From assembly GCA_035760965.1 (NCBI GenBank), contig DASTRY010000049.1, forward strand, positions 1 through 15,761: 15,761 bases of DNA, written 5' to 3'. The notes below the pieces were generated by a model. It did not search any database. It was not told the origin of the DNA and saw nothing but the letters and a program-made list of their open reading frames with translations. The DNA is from JADGHX01 sp035760965 (lineage in GTDB: Bacteria; Pseudomonadota; Gammaproteobacteria; Steroidobacterales; Steroidobacteraceae). Below, in pieces: positions 1 through 6,948 of the stretch (position 1 is its first letter; the number at the start of each line of letters is the position of its first letter). The position numbers were made by a program, and so were the translations under genes.

Positions 1-25
1 AATTCCTAACCGGGTGACCGGGCGT

Positions 26-508
26 TCAGATCCACTCCAGCGTTCGCGCGATCGAGACCGCTGCCGCGATCGTGCCTGCGCTACTCAGCAACCAGAGCAG
101 GGCTTTCTGCTGTCCTTGGACCTGCGCGAGGGTGTCCGCGATCTGCGAGACCTTGTCGGTGAGCTTGTCCAGGCGGTCGTTGAGCGCGGCGTCGCCGGCC
201 GCGCGCATCGAGTCGGCCCTCTCGATCTTTTCCGTCAACGAGGAGGCGAGTGCGTCGATGCGGTGCTCCGTGGACGCGGCGAGCGCGTCGATGCGGTGCT
301 CCGTGGATGCGGCGAGCGCGTCGATGCGGGCATTCACATACTGCAGTTTCGCGTCGACGCTCGCGGCAAGCTGATCGAGCTTGTCCCGCAAGCCGGATAG
401 CGCTTGCTGAACCCCGTCGAGGCCCGAGCGGAGGTATTGCAGATGAACATCGATCGCCTCGTGGGTCAACACGTCTGCCTCGTAGCTCTCGAGAAGGATG
501 GCGCTCAT
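26..508 (-). CDS. Small coiled-coil protein with C-terminal membrane anchor
   Basis: I do not recognise a named family for this 160-residue protein. What can be seen is a polar N-terminus (1-30), then a long heptad/hendecad-like amphipathic stretch at about 30-132. This includes the 11-residue unit RIDALAASTEH, present twice in tandem (61-71, 72-82) and a third time in part (83-88). A hydrophobic segment at about 136-156 looks like a single transmembrane helix, and the protein ends three or four residues later. The architecture suggests a tail-anchored rod-like membrane protein that oligomerises through its coiled coil. The start is ATG at 508, with no convincing Shine-Dalgarno sequence upstream. 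It stands alone on its strand within the window, and 455 bp of non-coding DNA separate it from the next gene. Its function is unknown, and similar short coiled-coil membrane proteins occur in both phage and chromosomal settings. Confidence 0.75.
   Translation of the reverse strand: MSAILLESYEADVLTHEAIDVHLQYLRSGLDGVQQALSGLRDKLDQLAASVDAKLQYVNARIDALAASTEHRIDALAASTEHRIDALASSLTEKIERADSMRAAGDAALNDRLDKLTDKVSQIADTLAQVQGQQKALLWLLSSAGTIAAAVSIARTLEWI
246..328. repeat. 33-bp in-frame tandem repeat, about 2.5 copies
   Basis: Near-identical 33-bp units lie at 246-278 and 279-311, with a partial third copy at 312-328. The unit length is a multiple of three and encodes the 11-residue coiled-coil unit of the gene at 26-508, so copy-number change would lengthen or shorten the rod without a frameshift. 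The first two copies differ at only a couple of bases, which points to recent duplication or gene conversion. Confidence 0.85.
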
Positions 509-546
509 GGGTCGGAGCGTTCACGCGGAACGCGCGCTTGAAAGCT

Positions 547-569
547 GGGACGCGAAGGTATCGCGTCCC
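547..569. promoter_or_regulatory. Perfect 9-bp inverted repeat (hairpin or operator)
   Basis: GGGACGCGA at 547-555 and TCGCGTCCC at 561-569 are perfect reverse complements separated by 5 nt (AGGTA). Neither strand has a T-tract after the stem, so it is not a classical intrinsic terminator. It lies 39 nt upstream of the start codon of the minus-strand coiled-coil gene. There it could be a 5'-leader hairpin or a protein-binding site. Confidence 0.5.
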
Positions 570-617
570 TGAAACTTCGTCTACACGTATGAAAGTACGA
601 GAAATTCTGGCTCGCGT

Positions 618-652
618 GCGTGCGCACGCTGCGTGTTCCTGCTGCGCGCAGC
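618..652. promoter_or_regulatory. Pair of 12-bp perfect palindromes
   Basis: GCGTGCGCACGC (618-629) and GCTGCGCGCAGC (641-652) are each perfect 12-bp palindromes, with 11 bp between them (centre-to-centre 23 bp, roughly two helical turns). They sit in the divergent gap and could be binding sites for a dimeric regulator. In G+C-rich DNA single palindromes of this kind can arise by chance, so confidence is low. Confidence 0.3.
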
Positions 653-963
653 GACTAGCGTGGTGCGCTACTTGACCTCGCAGCGAGTTGCGCTACGTGA
701 CGCCGCCACGACGCTCAATTTCGCCGCGAGCCGACGACGCGGTTCGCCTGTGCGAGCTGCGCGCCGGCTTGACGGTGCGGCTCGCGGTCGAACCCCGCCC
801 ATCACCCCGAAGGGCTCGGGTAGCTCTGCGACGCACGAAACCTCGAGCGGCACGGGTCGCTGCTGCTCATCTCGCCGCCGTCGTGTGCGCGCCTCGCTTC
901 ACGCGACGTAGCTCCAAGGTCCAATATTCGCGCCCGATCTCGTGCGCCAACGTGCCACGAGAC

Positions 964-2079
964 ATGACGCACCTCAGTCTTCGCAAACCCGTTCGCGACT
1001 TGGCTCTGGCGATTCTCCTCGCGGCCTTCATTCCCGCTGTGCTCGCTCAAAGCAGCGATACCCCCAGCGCGGCCGATCGCGGGTATGCCGACGAGGGTGA
1101 CCTGCGAAGCCTCGGCGCCAGTCCCAACGCCGTCTCCGAAGTGTCCAGCGGTGCCGTGAACGATGTATCGGCCGCCGCCGCCCGCGGGCGAGCGAGCGCG
1201 AGCGCCATCGTGCAGGATCGCAGCGAAGCCAACAGCAAGAAGAAGCCGGAAAGCTTCAAGTCGCCGGCAGCGGCTGCGGACGCCTTCGTCGAAGCACTCC
1301 GCAAGGGCGATCGCGCGCGGCTCGAGGCGATCTTCATCGACACGCATCTCATCTCCGGTGGCGATGACGTCGCCGACCGGGCGGAGTGGAATCGGTTCGT
1401 TCGCGAATACGACCGCAAGCACTCGCTCGGCGGGCGCGATCAGGGGATGGTGACGCTGTACGTCGGCGAGAGCGCCTGGCCCTTTGCCGTTCCGATCGTC
1501 AAAGGCGACGCGGGCTACTATTTCAACTCGACGGCCGGCGCGCAGGATGTCGTGTTCCGACGCATCGGTCGCAACGAGCTCCGCGCGATTGCGGTCTGTT
1601 CGGGCTATGTGGCGGCTCAGAAAGAGTACGCGCTCTCGGCGCACGACGGTCAGCCCGCGGGCACGTACGCCCGCAAGCTGATGAGCGATGACGGCAAGCA
1701 CAACGGGCTCTACTGGCCCGCGAAGGCCGATGAGTTGCGCAGTCCGGCGGGCCGCGCGCTCGCAGCAGCGGAAGCGGAAGGCTACAGCACGAAGACGGCG
1801 GGCAAATCGACTCCGTACCATGGCTATCTGTTTCGTCCACTGACGGCGCAAAGCCGGCACGCGCGCGACGGTGAGCGCAACTATCTCGATGAGAGCGGGC
1901 GGCAGGTCGGCGGATTTGCGCTGCTTGCGTACCCAGCGGAGTACGGAAGAAGCGGTGTGAAGTCCTTCATCGTGAATGCCGATGGCATCGTCTACGAGAA
2001 AGACCTCGGCGCGCAGACCGCCGACGTCGCGAGTGGCATGACCGAGTTCGATCCGCAGGGATGGAAAGTGGCGCTTTGA
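964..2079 (+). CDS. Exported DUF2950 family protein
   Basis: The protein has 371 residues. Residues 1-28 form a Sec signal peptide: basic MTHLSLRKPVRD, a hydrophobic core, and an AVLA cleavage motif before Gln29. A low-complexity Ala/Ser-rich linker follows (about 30-96). The DUF2950 domain fills the rest (about 97-371). It opens with the helical segment at 97-125 (SFKSPAAAADAFVEALRKGD), contains the conserved stretch around 245-253 (KHNGLYWP), and includes the core beginning at PYHGYLFRPL (284-293) and continuing through GGFALLAYPAEYG (316-328). DUF2950 proteins are periplasmic or secreted and have no established biochemical role. I chose ATG 964 because it places the signal peptide at the N-terminus. 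The same frame stays open upstream to 688, but that extension is Arg-rich and not protein-like. The SD is weak (GAGA directly upstream). DUF2950 genes often neighbour a DUF3300 gene, and none is seen here. Confidence 0.88.
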   Translation: MTHLSLRKPVRDLALAILLAAFIPAVLAQSSDTPSAADRGYADEGDLRSLGASPNAVSEVSSGAVNDVSAAAARGRASASAIVQDRSEANSKKKPESFKSPAAAADAFVEALRKGDRARLEAIFIDTHLISGGDDVADRAEWNRFVREYDRKHSLGGRDQGMVTLYVGESAWPFAVPIVKGDAGYYFNSTAGAQDVVFRRIGRNELRAIAVCSGYVAAQKEYALSAHDGQPAGTYARKLMSDDGKHNGLYWPAKADELRSPAGRALAAAEAEGYSTKTAGKSTPYHGYLFRPLTAQSRHARDGERNYLDESGRQVGGFALLAYPAEYGRSGVKSFIVNADGIVYEKDLGAQTADVASGMTEFDPQGWKVAL

Positions 2080-2104
2080 GGCGCTGCCAGCCCCCTCGAC
2101 CCTA

Positions 2105-2119
2105 GCGCGGCCGCCGCGC
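2105..2119. terminator. G+C-rich hairpin after the DUF2950 gene
   Basis: GCGCGGC (2105-2111) and GCCGCGC (2113-2119) are perfect 7-bp complements around a single base. The innermost pairs must open to make a loop. The hairpin lies 25 bp past the DUF2950 stop and has no U-tract, so it is at best a weak or Rho-assisted terminator. Confidence 0.25.
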
Positions 2120-2158
2120 CAGCGGCGCCTTGACGCTCCTCGCTGCAACCATGGAAAC

Positions 2159-2186
2159 TATACTGCATACGTGCAACATAGTTGCA
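2159..2186 (+). promoter_or_regulatory. Putative -10 box and palindromic operator before the oxygenase gene
   Basis: TATACT (2159-2164) fits a sigma-70 -10 hexamer. No good -35 stands at 16-18 bp; TTGACG at 2130-2135 is 23 bp away, which is too far. Just downstream, TGCAAC-ATA-GTTGCA (2172-2186) is a perfect 6-bp inverted repeat placed where the transcription start should fall. A second copy of AACTAT (2156-2161) mirrors ATAGTT (2178-2183). A short palindrome over the start site is typical of MarR-, GntR- or TetR-type repressor operators. No candidate regulator gene is in the window. Confidence 0.5.
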
Positions 2187-2199
2187 TGAGCAAATTCGC

Positions 2200-2204
2200 G
2201 AGGA
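2200..2204 (+). promoter_or_regulatory. Shine-Dalgarno site that selects ATG 2216
   Basis: GAGGA lies 11 nt before ATG 2216, whereas neither GTG 2171 nor ATG 2186 has a purine-rich SD. The palindrome at 2172-2186 would also overlap coding sequence if the earlier starts were used. Confidence 0.5.
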
Positions 2205-2215
2205 CCCGGCCGAAC

Positions 2216-3139
2216 ATGCGACTTCATCCCACGGGCAAGTTCAACAATTACTCCGCCCGCTACGAGTACATCCACGCGGAACCGATCGCGGCGGCGATGG
2301 GCGCCGAGATCACCGGCGTGGACATCGCGCGAGTCACGGACGATGTAGCCGAGGAAATCCGGCACGCGCTCTTTCGGCACAAGATGATCTTCTTCCGCGG
2401 GCAGAAGCTCACGCATGCGGAGCACGAGGCGTTCAGCCTGCGCTTCGGCCGTTTCGCGGAAGATGCGTACACGCAGGGCGTGCCCGGTCATCGCAACGTG
2501 CAGCCGCTCATCAAGGAAGCGACGGACTCTTCGAAAATGGTGTTCGGCGAGGGCTGGCACACCGACTCGCCGTTTCTCGAGCAGCCGCCGGCGATCACCG
2601 TGCTGCGTTCGGTCGAGGTGCCGCCGATCGGCGGCGACACGATGTGGGCGAATTCGGCGCTGGCCTACGCGATGCTGAGCGACACGTATCGGGAAATGAT
2701 CAAGGGACTGCGCGTGCGCTTTTCCATGCGCGACGTCCTGAAGTCCGTGCACGAAGCGGTGGAGGTGAGCGACAGCCCGATCGGCCGGCTCGCAGCGACC
2801 CGCGACTCCGAGAGCTTGCCGGAGGACTTGCGCCGCAAGATCCGCGGCAACGCGCACCCGCTCGTCCGCACACACCCCGTCACCGGCGAGAAAGCGCTGT
2901 ACGTCGACCCGTCGTACGGGATCGGCATCGAGGGTATGACGCCGGAGGAGTCCGCGCCCATCCTTCAGTATCTGAGCGAGCACCTGACCCAGCCAGCCTT
3001 CACCTGCCGTCTCCGCTGGGAGCCGGACATGGTCGTGATCTGGGACAATCGACTTTGCGTGCATCAGGCCTACAATGACTACCAGGGCCATCGTCGCGAG
3101 CTGTATCGCACGACTGTTGCCGGAGAGACGCCCGCCTGA
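2216..3139 (+). CDS. TauD/TfdA-type Fe(II)/2-oxoglutarate dioxygenase
   Basis: This 307-residue protein (counted from ATG 2216) belongs to the TauD/TfdA family, which uses Fe(II), O2 and 2-oxoglutarate to hydroxylate small molecules such as taurine, aryloxyacetates or other organic acids. The facial triad is visible: His115 and Asp117 in GEGWHTDSPF, and His283 in NRLCVHQAYNDY. The 2OG-binding Arg pair follows in HRRELYRTT (Arg294 and Arg298). The family's PPIGGDTMW (136-144) and HPLVRTHPVTGEKALYV (214-230) stretches are also present. Length is normal and there is no signal peptide, so it is cytoplasmic. The start is uncertain: GTG 2171 and ATG 2186 are in frame, but ATG 2216 has the best SD. 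The gene leads an operon with a FAD-linked 2-hydroxyacid dehydrogenase 8 nt downstream, hinting at a shared organic-acid substrate. The substrate cannot be read from the sequence. Confidence 0.9.
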   Translation: MRLHPTGKFNNYSARYEYIHAEPIAAAMGAEITGVDIARVTDDVAEEIRHALFRHKMIFFRGQKLTHAEHEAFSLRFGRFAEDAYTQGVPGHRNVQPLIKEATDSSKMVFGEGWHTDSPFLEQPPAITVLRSVEVPPIGGDTMWANSALAYAMLSDTYREMIKGLRVRFSMRDVLKSVHEAVEVSDSPIGRLAATRDSESLPEDLRRKIRGNAHPLVRTHPVTGEKALYVDPSYGIGIEGMTPEESAPILQYLSEHLTQPAFTCRLRWEPDMVVIWDNRLCVHQAYNDYQGHRRELYRTTVAGETPA

Positions 3140-3147
3140 GTAGTCGC

Positions 3148-4539
3148 GTGCAAAACGAAATCGTTTCCGAGCTGGGGAAGAGGGTGGGTGCCGACGTCAT
3201 CGTCGCACCCGATCAACAGAACGTCATCCGCCATACGCGTGACTTTTGCGTGCGGGGCAATCCGAACGTGGGCATCCTCGCGCTCGCGTACCCGCGTACG
3301 ACGCAGCAAGTCGCGGCGATCCTGAGGTTCTGCAACGAACGTCGCATTCCGGTTCAGCCCCAGGGGGGCATGACCGGCCTTGCGGGCGGCGCCGTGCCCA
3401 TTAAGCCGTGCGTGGTCGTGTCCATGGAGCGCATGCGGGCGATTCGCGATCTCGACAAGGACGCCGGCACCATCACTGTGGAGGCCGGCGTCGTCATGGA
3501 GACCGTGCAGAAGACGGCCGACGCGGCGGACCTCTTCTTCCCGCTCGATCTCGGCGGACGCGGCTCGTGTCAGATCGGCGGCAATCTTTCGACGAACGCC
3601 GGCGGCAATCGCGTGCTGCGCTTCGGCATGGCGCGCGATCTCGTGCTGGGCGTCGAGGCGGTGCTGGCAGACGGGACGGTGATCGATGCGCTTCGCAAGG
3701 TGATCAAGAACAACACCGGCTACGACCTGCGCCAGCTCTTCATCGGCTCCGAGGGCACGCTCGGCATCATCACGGCCGCCGTGCTGCGGCTTTTCCCCAA
3801 GCCGCGGAGCGTGTGCACGGGCATCTGCGCACTTGCCGACTACGATGCCGTGCTCGAGCTCCTGAAGCGCGTGCGCACGGGCTTCGGTCCGCAGCTCACG
3901 GCGTTCGAAGTCATGTGGCCGGCGTTCTTTCGACTTGGAACCGAAGGCCTCGGGCGCAAGCCGCCACTGCCGCTCGATGCCGGTGTCTACGTGCTCATCG
4001 AGACGATGGGGCAGGACCCGACAACGGATCAGGAGCGCTACGAGGCCGTGATCAGCGAGGCGCTCGACGCGGGCGTGATCAGCGACGCGGTCATCGCGCA
4101 GTCGCAACGCGAAGTGGCCGAGCTCTGGAGCGTGCGCGATTCGCCGGGCGAGTGGCAACGCACGCCACACTGGCCGCAGCTGAGCTTCGACGTCAGCGCC
4201 TCCACCGGCGAGATCGGCGCGCTCGCGGCCGAGATCGACGCGGCCCTCACGGCGCGCTGGCCGCAGCTGCGAACGCTGTTCTTCGGCCACGTCGCCGACG
4301 GCAACCTGCACGCATCGGTCGGAATGGCCGGGCATTCCGTGCCGGAAGCGGAGATCGAAGAGGTGGTCTACGAGCTCGCATCGCGCCGGCGCGGCTCGAT
4401 CTCGGCGGAGCACGGCATCGGTTTGCACAAGCGCAAGTTCCTGCACTACTCGCGCAGCCCCGAAGAGCTCGCTCTGATGCGCACACTCAAGAGCGCGATG
4501 GACCCGAACGGGATCCTCAATCCGGGCAAGATTCTTTAG
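3148..4539 (+). CDS. FAD-linked 2-hydroxyacid dehydrogenase (GlcD/D-lactate/D-2-hydroxyglutarate type)
   Basis: This 463-residue flavoprotein oxidises a 2-hydroxy acid to the 2-oxo acid. An FAD-binding PCMH-type domain spans about 40-215, with PQGGMTGLAGGAVP (71-84), the FAD-contact stretch GGNLSTNAGG (144-153) and GSEGTLGII (200-208). The FAD-oxidase C-terminal domain (about 218-463) carries the metal/substrate motif HVADGNLH (381-388), AEHGIG (420-425) and the family ending MDPNGILNPGK. This is the layout of glycolate oxidase subunit GlcD, D-lactate dehydrogenase (cytochrome) and D-2-hydroxyglutarate dehydrogenase; the motifs do not separate them. The start is GTG 3148, 8 nt after the oxygenase stop, and no strong SD is visible, so translational coupling is likely. 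With the oxygenase it may oxidise a hydroxylated or hydroxy-acid product in two steps. No GlcE/GlcF partner is present. Confidence 0.9.
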   Translation: MQNEIVSELGKRVGADVIVAPDQQNVIRHTRDFCVRGNPNVGILALAYPRTTQQVAAILRFCNERRIPVQPQGGMTGLAGGAVPIKPCVVVSMERMRAIRDLDKDAGTITVEAGVVMETVQKTADAADLFFPLDLGGRGSCQIGGNLSTNAGGNRVLRFGMARDLVLGVEAVLADGTVIDALRKVIKNNTGYDLRQLFIGSEGTLGIITAAVLRLFPKPRSVCTGICALADYDAVLELLKRVRTGFGPQLTAFEVMWPAFFRLGTEGLGRKPPLPLDAGVYVLIETMGQDPTTDQERYEAVISEALDAGVISDAVIAQSQREVAELWSVRDSPGEWQRTPHWPQLSFDVSASTGEIGALAAEIDAALTARWPQLRTLFFGHVADGNLHASVGMAGHSVPEAEIEEVVYELASRRRGSISAEHGIGLHKRKFLHYSRSPEELALMRTLKSAMDPNGILNPGKIL

Positions 4540-4556
4540 CCAACATTCTGTAGCTG

Positions 4557-4599
4557 AGCGCGGGAAGCGCGCTGCTTCGGCGAGAGGAACGACGCCGAA
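4557..4599. terminator. Two adjacent hairpins between convergent genes
   Basis: AGCGCG (4557-4562) pairs with CGCGCT (4568-4573) over a 5-nt loop. TTCGGCG (4576-4582) pairs with CGCCGAA (4593-4599) over a 10-nt loop. Both are perfect and lie between the plus-strand dehydrogenase gene (ends 4539) and the minus-strand YfaZ-like gene (ends 4752), where transcription from both sides must stop. Neither has a U-tract. The remaining bases up to 4751 show no other feature. Confidence 0.4.
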
Positions 4600-4751
4600 T
4601 CGTGCCACCATCTCGGACGCAGGCTGAGCGCGAGACGCAGCAATTCGCGTTCCCCGATACGGATTGCGCGCTGGAAGGCACGCGCGTTGGAAAGTTTGTC
4701 ACGCCGATCGTCGCAACTGCGCGCGCCGCCGCATGGAACGCCAGCTTTGTG

Positions 4752-5348
4752 TCACAGTCGCCAACGGACTCCGGCGAGGAATTCGTTCTGCAGGTTGCGA
4801 CTTTCCGCATTGACGAGGTTGACTCGGAACCAGCGATAGCCCCCGAATACGGTGAGCCGGTCATTGACCGCGATCTCGCCGCGCACCATGAAGTCGGTCA
4901 GCCGGTCGGCCTCGCCGAACGTGAGGATGTCGGGTCCGTAGAAAGCACTGCCGGCGATCGCGATGCCACGGCTCGGCACCAGGTTCCAGCGGGCGTCGAG
5001 TCCGATCGTGAGCGAGAAGACGTCCTGATTTTGCTCTTTCAACAGCGCGACGTAGGCCTGCGGGCCGAAGCGCAGCTCGAGCGGGCCGTAGCCGAAGTTC
5101 AGATTGGACTTCAGCAGCAACGCGGCCGAACCGACGACGTCCCGGTCTTCGCTCAGGAACAGGCCATAGGACATGCGACTGCCCTCGCCGCCGAGATCGC
5201 TCGGGGTGTCGTAGCGGAGCTGCAGCGTTTTATTGCTGAGCGCTAGCTCCGCAGCAGGGCGCTCGCTGCTCGGCGGCGCTTGCGCGTGAGCTTGCAGGGA
5301 GATGCCGAGCCATGCGGCAAAAATGAGACATACGGATGTGTGACGCAT
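4752..5348 (-). CDS. YfaZ-like outer-membrane protein
   Basis: This 198-residue protein carries a signal peptide at 1-22 (MRHTSVCLIFAAWLG, then AHA before Gln23). The rest consists of alternating amphipathic beta segments rich in Gly, Tyr and Phe, and it ends in VRWRL, as expected for a small beta-barrel. Stretches such as LRYDTPSDLGGEGSRMSYG (44-62) and the closing FLAGVRWRL match the YfaZ family of predicted outer-membrane proteins, whose function is unknown. The start is ATG 5348 because it puts the signal peptide at the N-terminus and GGAG lies 8 nt upstream. The frame is open further upstream to 5504, but that extension is Arg-rich and not credible. It lies 266 bp downstream of the cupin gene on the same strand and may have its own promoter. 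Confidence 0.8.
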   Translation of the reverse strand: MRHTSVCLIFAAWLGISLQAHAQAPPSSERPAAELALSNKTLQLRYDTPSDLGGEGSRMSYGLFLSEDRDVVGSAALLLKSNLNFGYGPLELRFGPQAYVALLKEQNQDVFSLTIGLDARWNLVPSRGIAIAGSAFYGPDILTFGEADRLTDFMVRGEIAVNDRLTVFGGYRWFRVNLVNAESRNLQNEFLAGVRWRL

Positions 5349-5526
5349 GATCACCACTCCAGGTCTGCGCAGTCGCGCCCGTGACGATTCGATGCGGCGC
5401 GCGCACGGACGCCAGCGCCGCAACTCGCGTGCCGGAGAGGCCCGAGTCAGATGCCTGCGAGTCCAGTTGACGTGGATGAATCTGGCATGCTTGCGATGCA
5501 GCAAACCGGCACAGCGCTACTGAACC

Positions 5527-5607
5527 GATGCGCCGATGCACTGGGCCCGATGCGCCGCGGCGATGCGCTGGGGCCGATGCGTCGCGCCTGATGCACGGGC
5601 CCGATGC
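5527..5607. repeat. Degenerate 13-14-bp GATGC-phased repeat
   Basis: GATGC occurs seven times, at 5527, 5535, 5549, 5562, 5576, 5590 and 5603. The last six are spaced 14, 13, 14, 14 and 13 bp apart, with G+C-rich filler between them. The filler includes GGGCCC palindromes at 5543-5548 and 5598-5603. The array begins about 180 bp upstream of the YfaZ-like start and ends next to the cupin stop codon at 5615-5617. The rest of the 5349-5614 gap shows no clear promoter or other feature. Confidence 0.6.
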
Positions 5608-5614
5608 GCCGCGC

Positions 5615-6076
5615 CTACCGTTCTGGATACGGCGTGCCGTCCTTGTGCACGAACCTGCCGTCAGCGTTGGAGCTCTGCATGTCGATGTCGGAGCACGTCG
5701 TGAGGTCGAGCGGGTTGCGCGAACCCACTTCGAGATACACGGCCATTGCAGAGGACTTGTTGATCAGGTGATGCCCGTTACCCGATCCCTTCGGGAACGC
5801 CGCGCAATCGCCGGCGCGCAGCACGGTCTCACCGCCGTCTTCGACGAGAATCACTTCGCCTTCGAGCACGTATACGAATTCGTCTTCGTGGCTGTGCCAG
5901 TGACGCTGGCTCGACCAACTTCCGGGCGGCAACGTCATCAAGTTGACGCCGAAGTCGCGCAGGCCGCCTGCGTCGCCGAGCCGGCGCCGCGTACGCGCAG
6001 CGCACGGTGCATTGAATGGCGGCGGATACCCCGAACCCCGCCGTGCGGGAACGGCGTCCATATCGATCTTGGGCAT
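5615..6076 (-). CDS. Single-domain cupin protein
   Basis: This 153-residue cytoplasmic protein has one cupin barrel. Cupin motif 1 is clear: His59 and His61 in RHWHSHEDE, Glu66, then Gly73 in LEGEV. Motif 2 follows with Gly89, Pro95, Gly97, His102/His103 and Asn106 in the GDCAAFPKGSGNGHHLIN segment. A bound divalent metal is therefore likely. The N-terminus (MPKIDMDAVP, then SGYPPPF) and the C-terminal KDGTPYP are conserved in a group of small bacterial cupins annotated only as cupin-domain proteins. No reaction is established; sugar-binding, isomerase or dioxygenase roles are possible. ATG 6076 lies 4 nt after the esterase stop codon, with GAGTGAG as SD overlapping that stop, so the pair is an operon and probably translationally coupled. 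Confidence 0.85.
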   Translation of the reverse strand: MPKIDMDAVPARRGSGYPPPFNAPCAARTRRRLGDAGGLRDFGVNLMTLPPGSWSSQRHWHSHEDEFVYVLEGEVILVEDGGETVLRAGDCAAFPKGSGNGHHLINKSSAMAVYLEVGSRNPLDLTTCSDIDMQSSNADGRFVHKDGTPYPER

Positions 6077-6080
6077 GGTC

Positions 6081-6905
6081 TCACTCGTTACTGAAGAGAA
6101 AGCGCAGCCCGCGATTGTAGAGCTCCGGTTTCACACCGGAATGACGCTCGCCTTCGATCACGCGCCCGTCCCAGTGCAAGCCGCCATAGTGACGCTCCGC
6201 CAGAGTGCGCACGAAGCTGACGCCGGGCGTGACGAGGGGCTCGGCGCCGCCAACTCCCAAGTAGAGTCGCACCGGCAGCTCCTTATGCTGCGCGGCGAAC
6301 GCCGCTTCCTGCTTCACGAGCAGATCGTGATCCCACTGAATCGCCGGGCTGCCTGCGAGATAGCCCCAGAACAGGGAAGGGTCCGTGAAGAGCGCATACA
6401 GCGTGAACAGGCCGCCGAAGGAATGGCCGGCGAGCACGCGCCGCGTCGGATCGCCGCGATAGTTTTTTTCCATGAAGGGAATGAGCTCGGTTTTCAGGAA
6501 CCGCAGGAACTTCGGGCCATCGCCGGACCCGGGCTGCTCGCCCGGGCTCGGCGTGTAGTCCATTGCGCGTAGCGCTTCGTAGTCCGGGTGGTCGCCGGAG
6601 TAGGTGATCCCGACCACCACGATGTCCGGCATGAACTTGTCATAGACGAGCCCGCCGATCACCGAGTCGAGCAGCTTGAAGTCCCATTGCCCGTCGAGCA
6701 GGTAGAGCACGGGGTATTTTTTGGTTTTGTTCGTGTCGAAGTCCGCGGGTTTGCGGATGTACAGCGCGTAGTCGCGGCCCGTGGCCGTCGATTTCATCGT
6801 GCGCAGCTCGGAACCTGGGATGGTGACCGGCTGCGCCGCGCAAATCTGCGCAGCAAAGCAGAACGTGAGCAAAAGAGCGGGCAGGGCGGCTGCGTGACCT
6901 TTCAT
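6081..6905 (-). CDS. Secreted alpha/beta-hydrolase esterase (COG2819/IroE-Fes-like)
   Basis: This 274-residue protein has a signal peptide at 1-24 (hydrophobic ALPALLLTFCFA, then CAA before Gln25) and so acts in the periplasm or outside the cell. The hydrolase core shows YPVLYLLDGQ (64-73) near the oxyanion strand, the nucleophile elbow AGHSFGG with Ser162, and a candidate catalytic His255 in EGERHSG; Glu222 in GGAEP is a plausible acid. This is the putative-esterase family that includes ferri-bacillibactin esterase and IroE. Related members also cleave acyl or feruloyl esters, so the substrate is open. ATG 6905 is well supported by the SD AAGGAAGG and by the signal peptide; an in-frame extension to 7370 overlaps the kinase gene and is rejected. 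It is first in an operon with the cupin. A LacI-family-type operator lies 43 bp upstream. Confidence 0.88.
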   Translation of the reverse strand: MKGHAAALPALLLTFCFAAQICAAQPVTIPGSELRTMKSTATGRDYALYIRKPADFDTNKTKKYPVLYLLDGQWDFKLLDSVIGGLVYDKFMPDIVVVGITYSGDHPDYEALRAMDYTPSPGEQPGSGDGPKFLRFLKTELIPFMEKNYRGDPTRRVLAGHSFGGLFTLYALFTDPSLFWGYLAGSPAIQWDHDLLVKQEAAFAAQHKELPVRLYLGVGGAEPLVTPGVSFVRTLAERHYGGLHWDGRVIEGERHSGVKPELYNRGLRFLFSNE

Positions 6906-6948
6906 CGAGCTTCCTTCCTTGTGCGGTTCAAGTGGGCGTCGCAGATGA

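Larger units (their letters stand above)
509..963. other. 455-bp divergent intergenic region
   Basis: This gap separates the divergent genes starting at 508 (minus) and 964 (plus), so it should hold both promoters. Open frames across it are Arg-rich and composition-driven and do not look like protein. I find no tRNA-like or riboswitch-like fold by eye. It does contain a strong hairpin (547-569), two 12-bp palindromes (618-629, 641-652) and a direct repeat of GCGCTAC (665-671 and 690-696). I could not place a convincing -35/-10 pair for either gene. Confidence 0.6.

Noticed and set aside
688..963. N-terminal extension of the DUF2950 protein
   Set aside because: The added 92 residues are Arg-rich and would bury the signal peptide that begins at ATG 964.
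802..2148. 448-residue minus-strand open frame over the DUF2950 gene
   Set aside because: Arg-rich antisense shadow with no recognisable motif, while the plus strand encodes a signal peptide and a complete DUF2950 domain.
3079..4611. 510-residue minus-strand open frame over the FAD dehydrogenase
   Set aside because: His/Arg-rich antisense shadow; the plus strand carries all family motifs.
4602..5246. 214-residue plus-strand open frame opposite the YfaZ-like gene
   Set aside because: The minus-strand frame has a signal peptide, an SD and a beta-barrel pattern; the plus frame shows none of these.
5527..5607. GATGC array considered as a CRISPR array
   Set aside because: Period of 13-14 bp, degenerate units and no spacer-length intervals, so it does not have CRISPR architecture.
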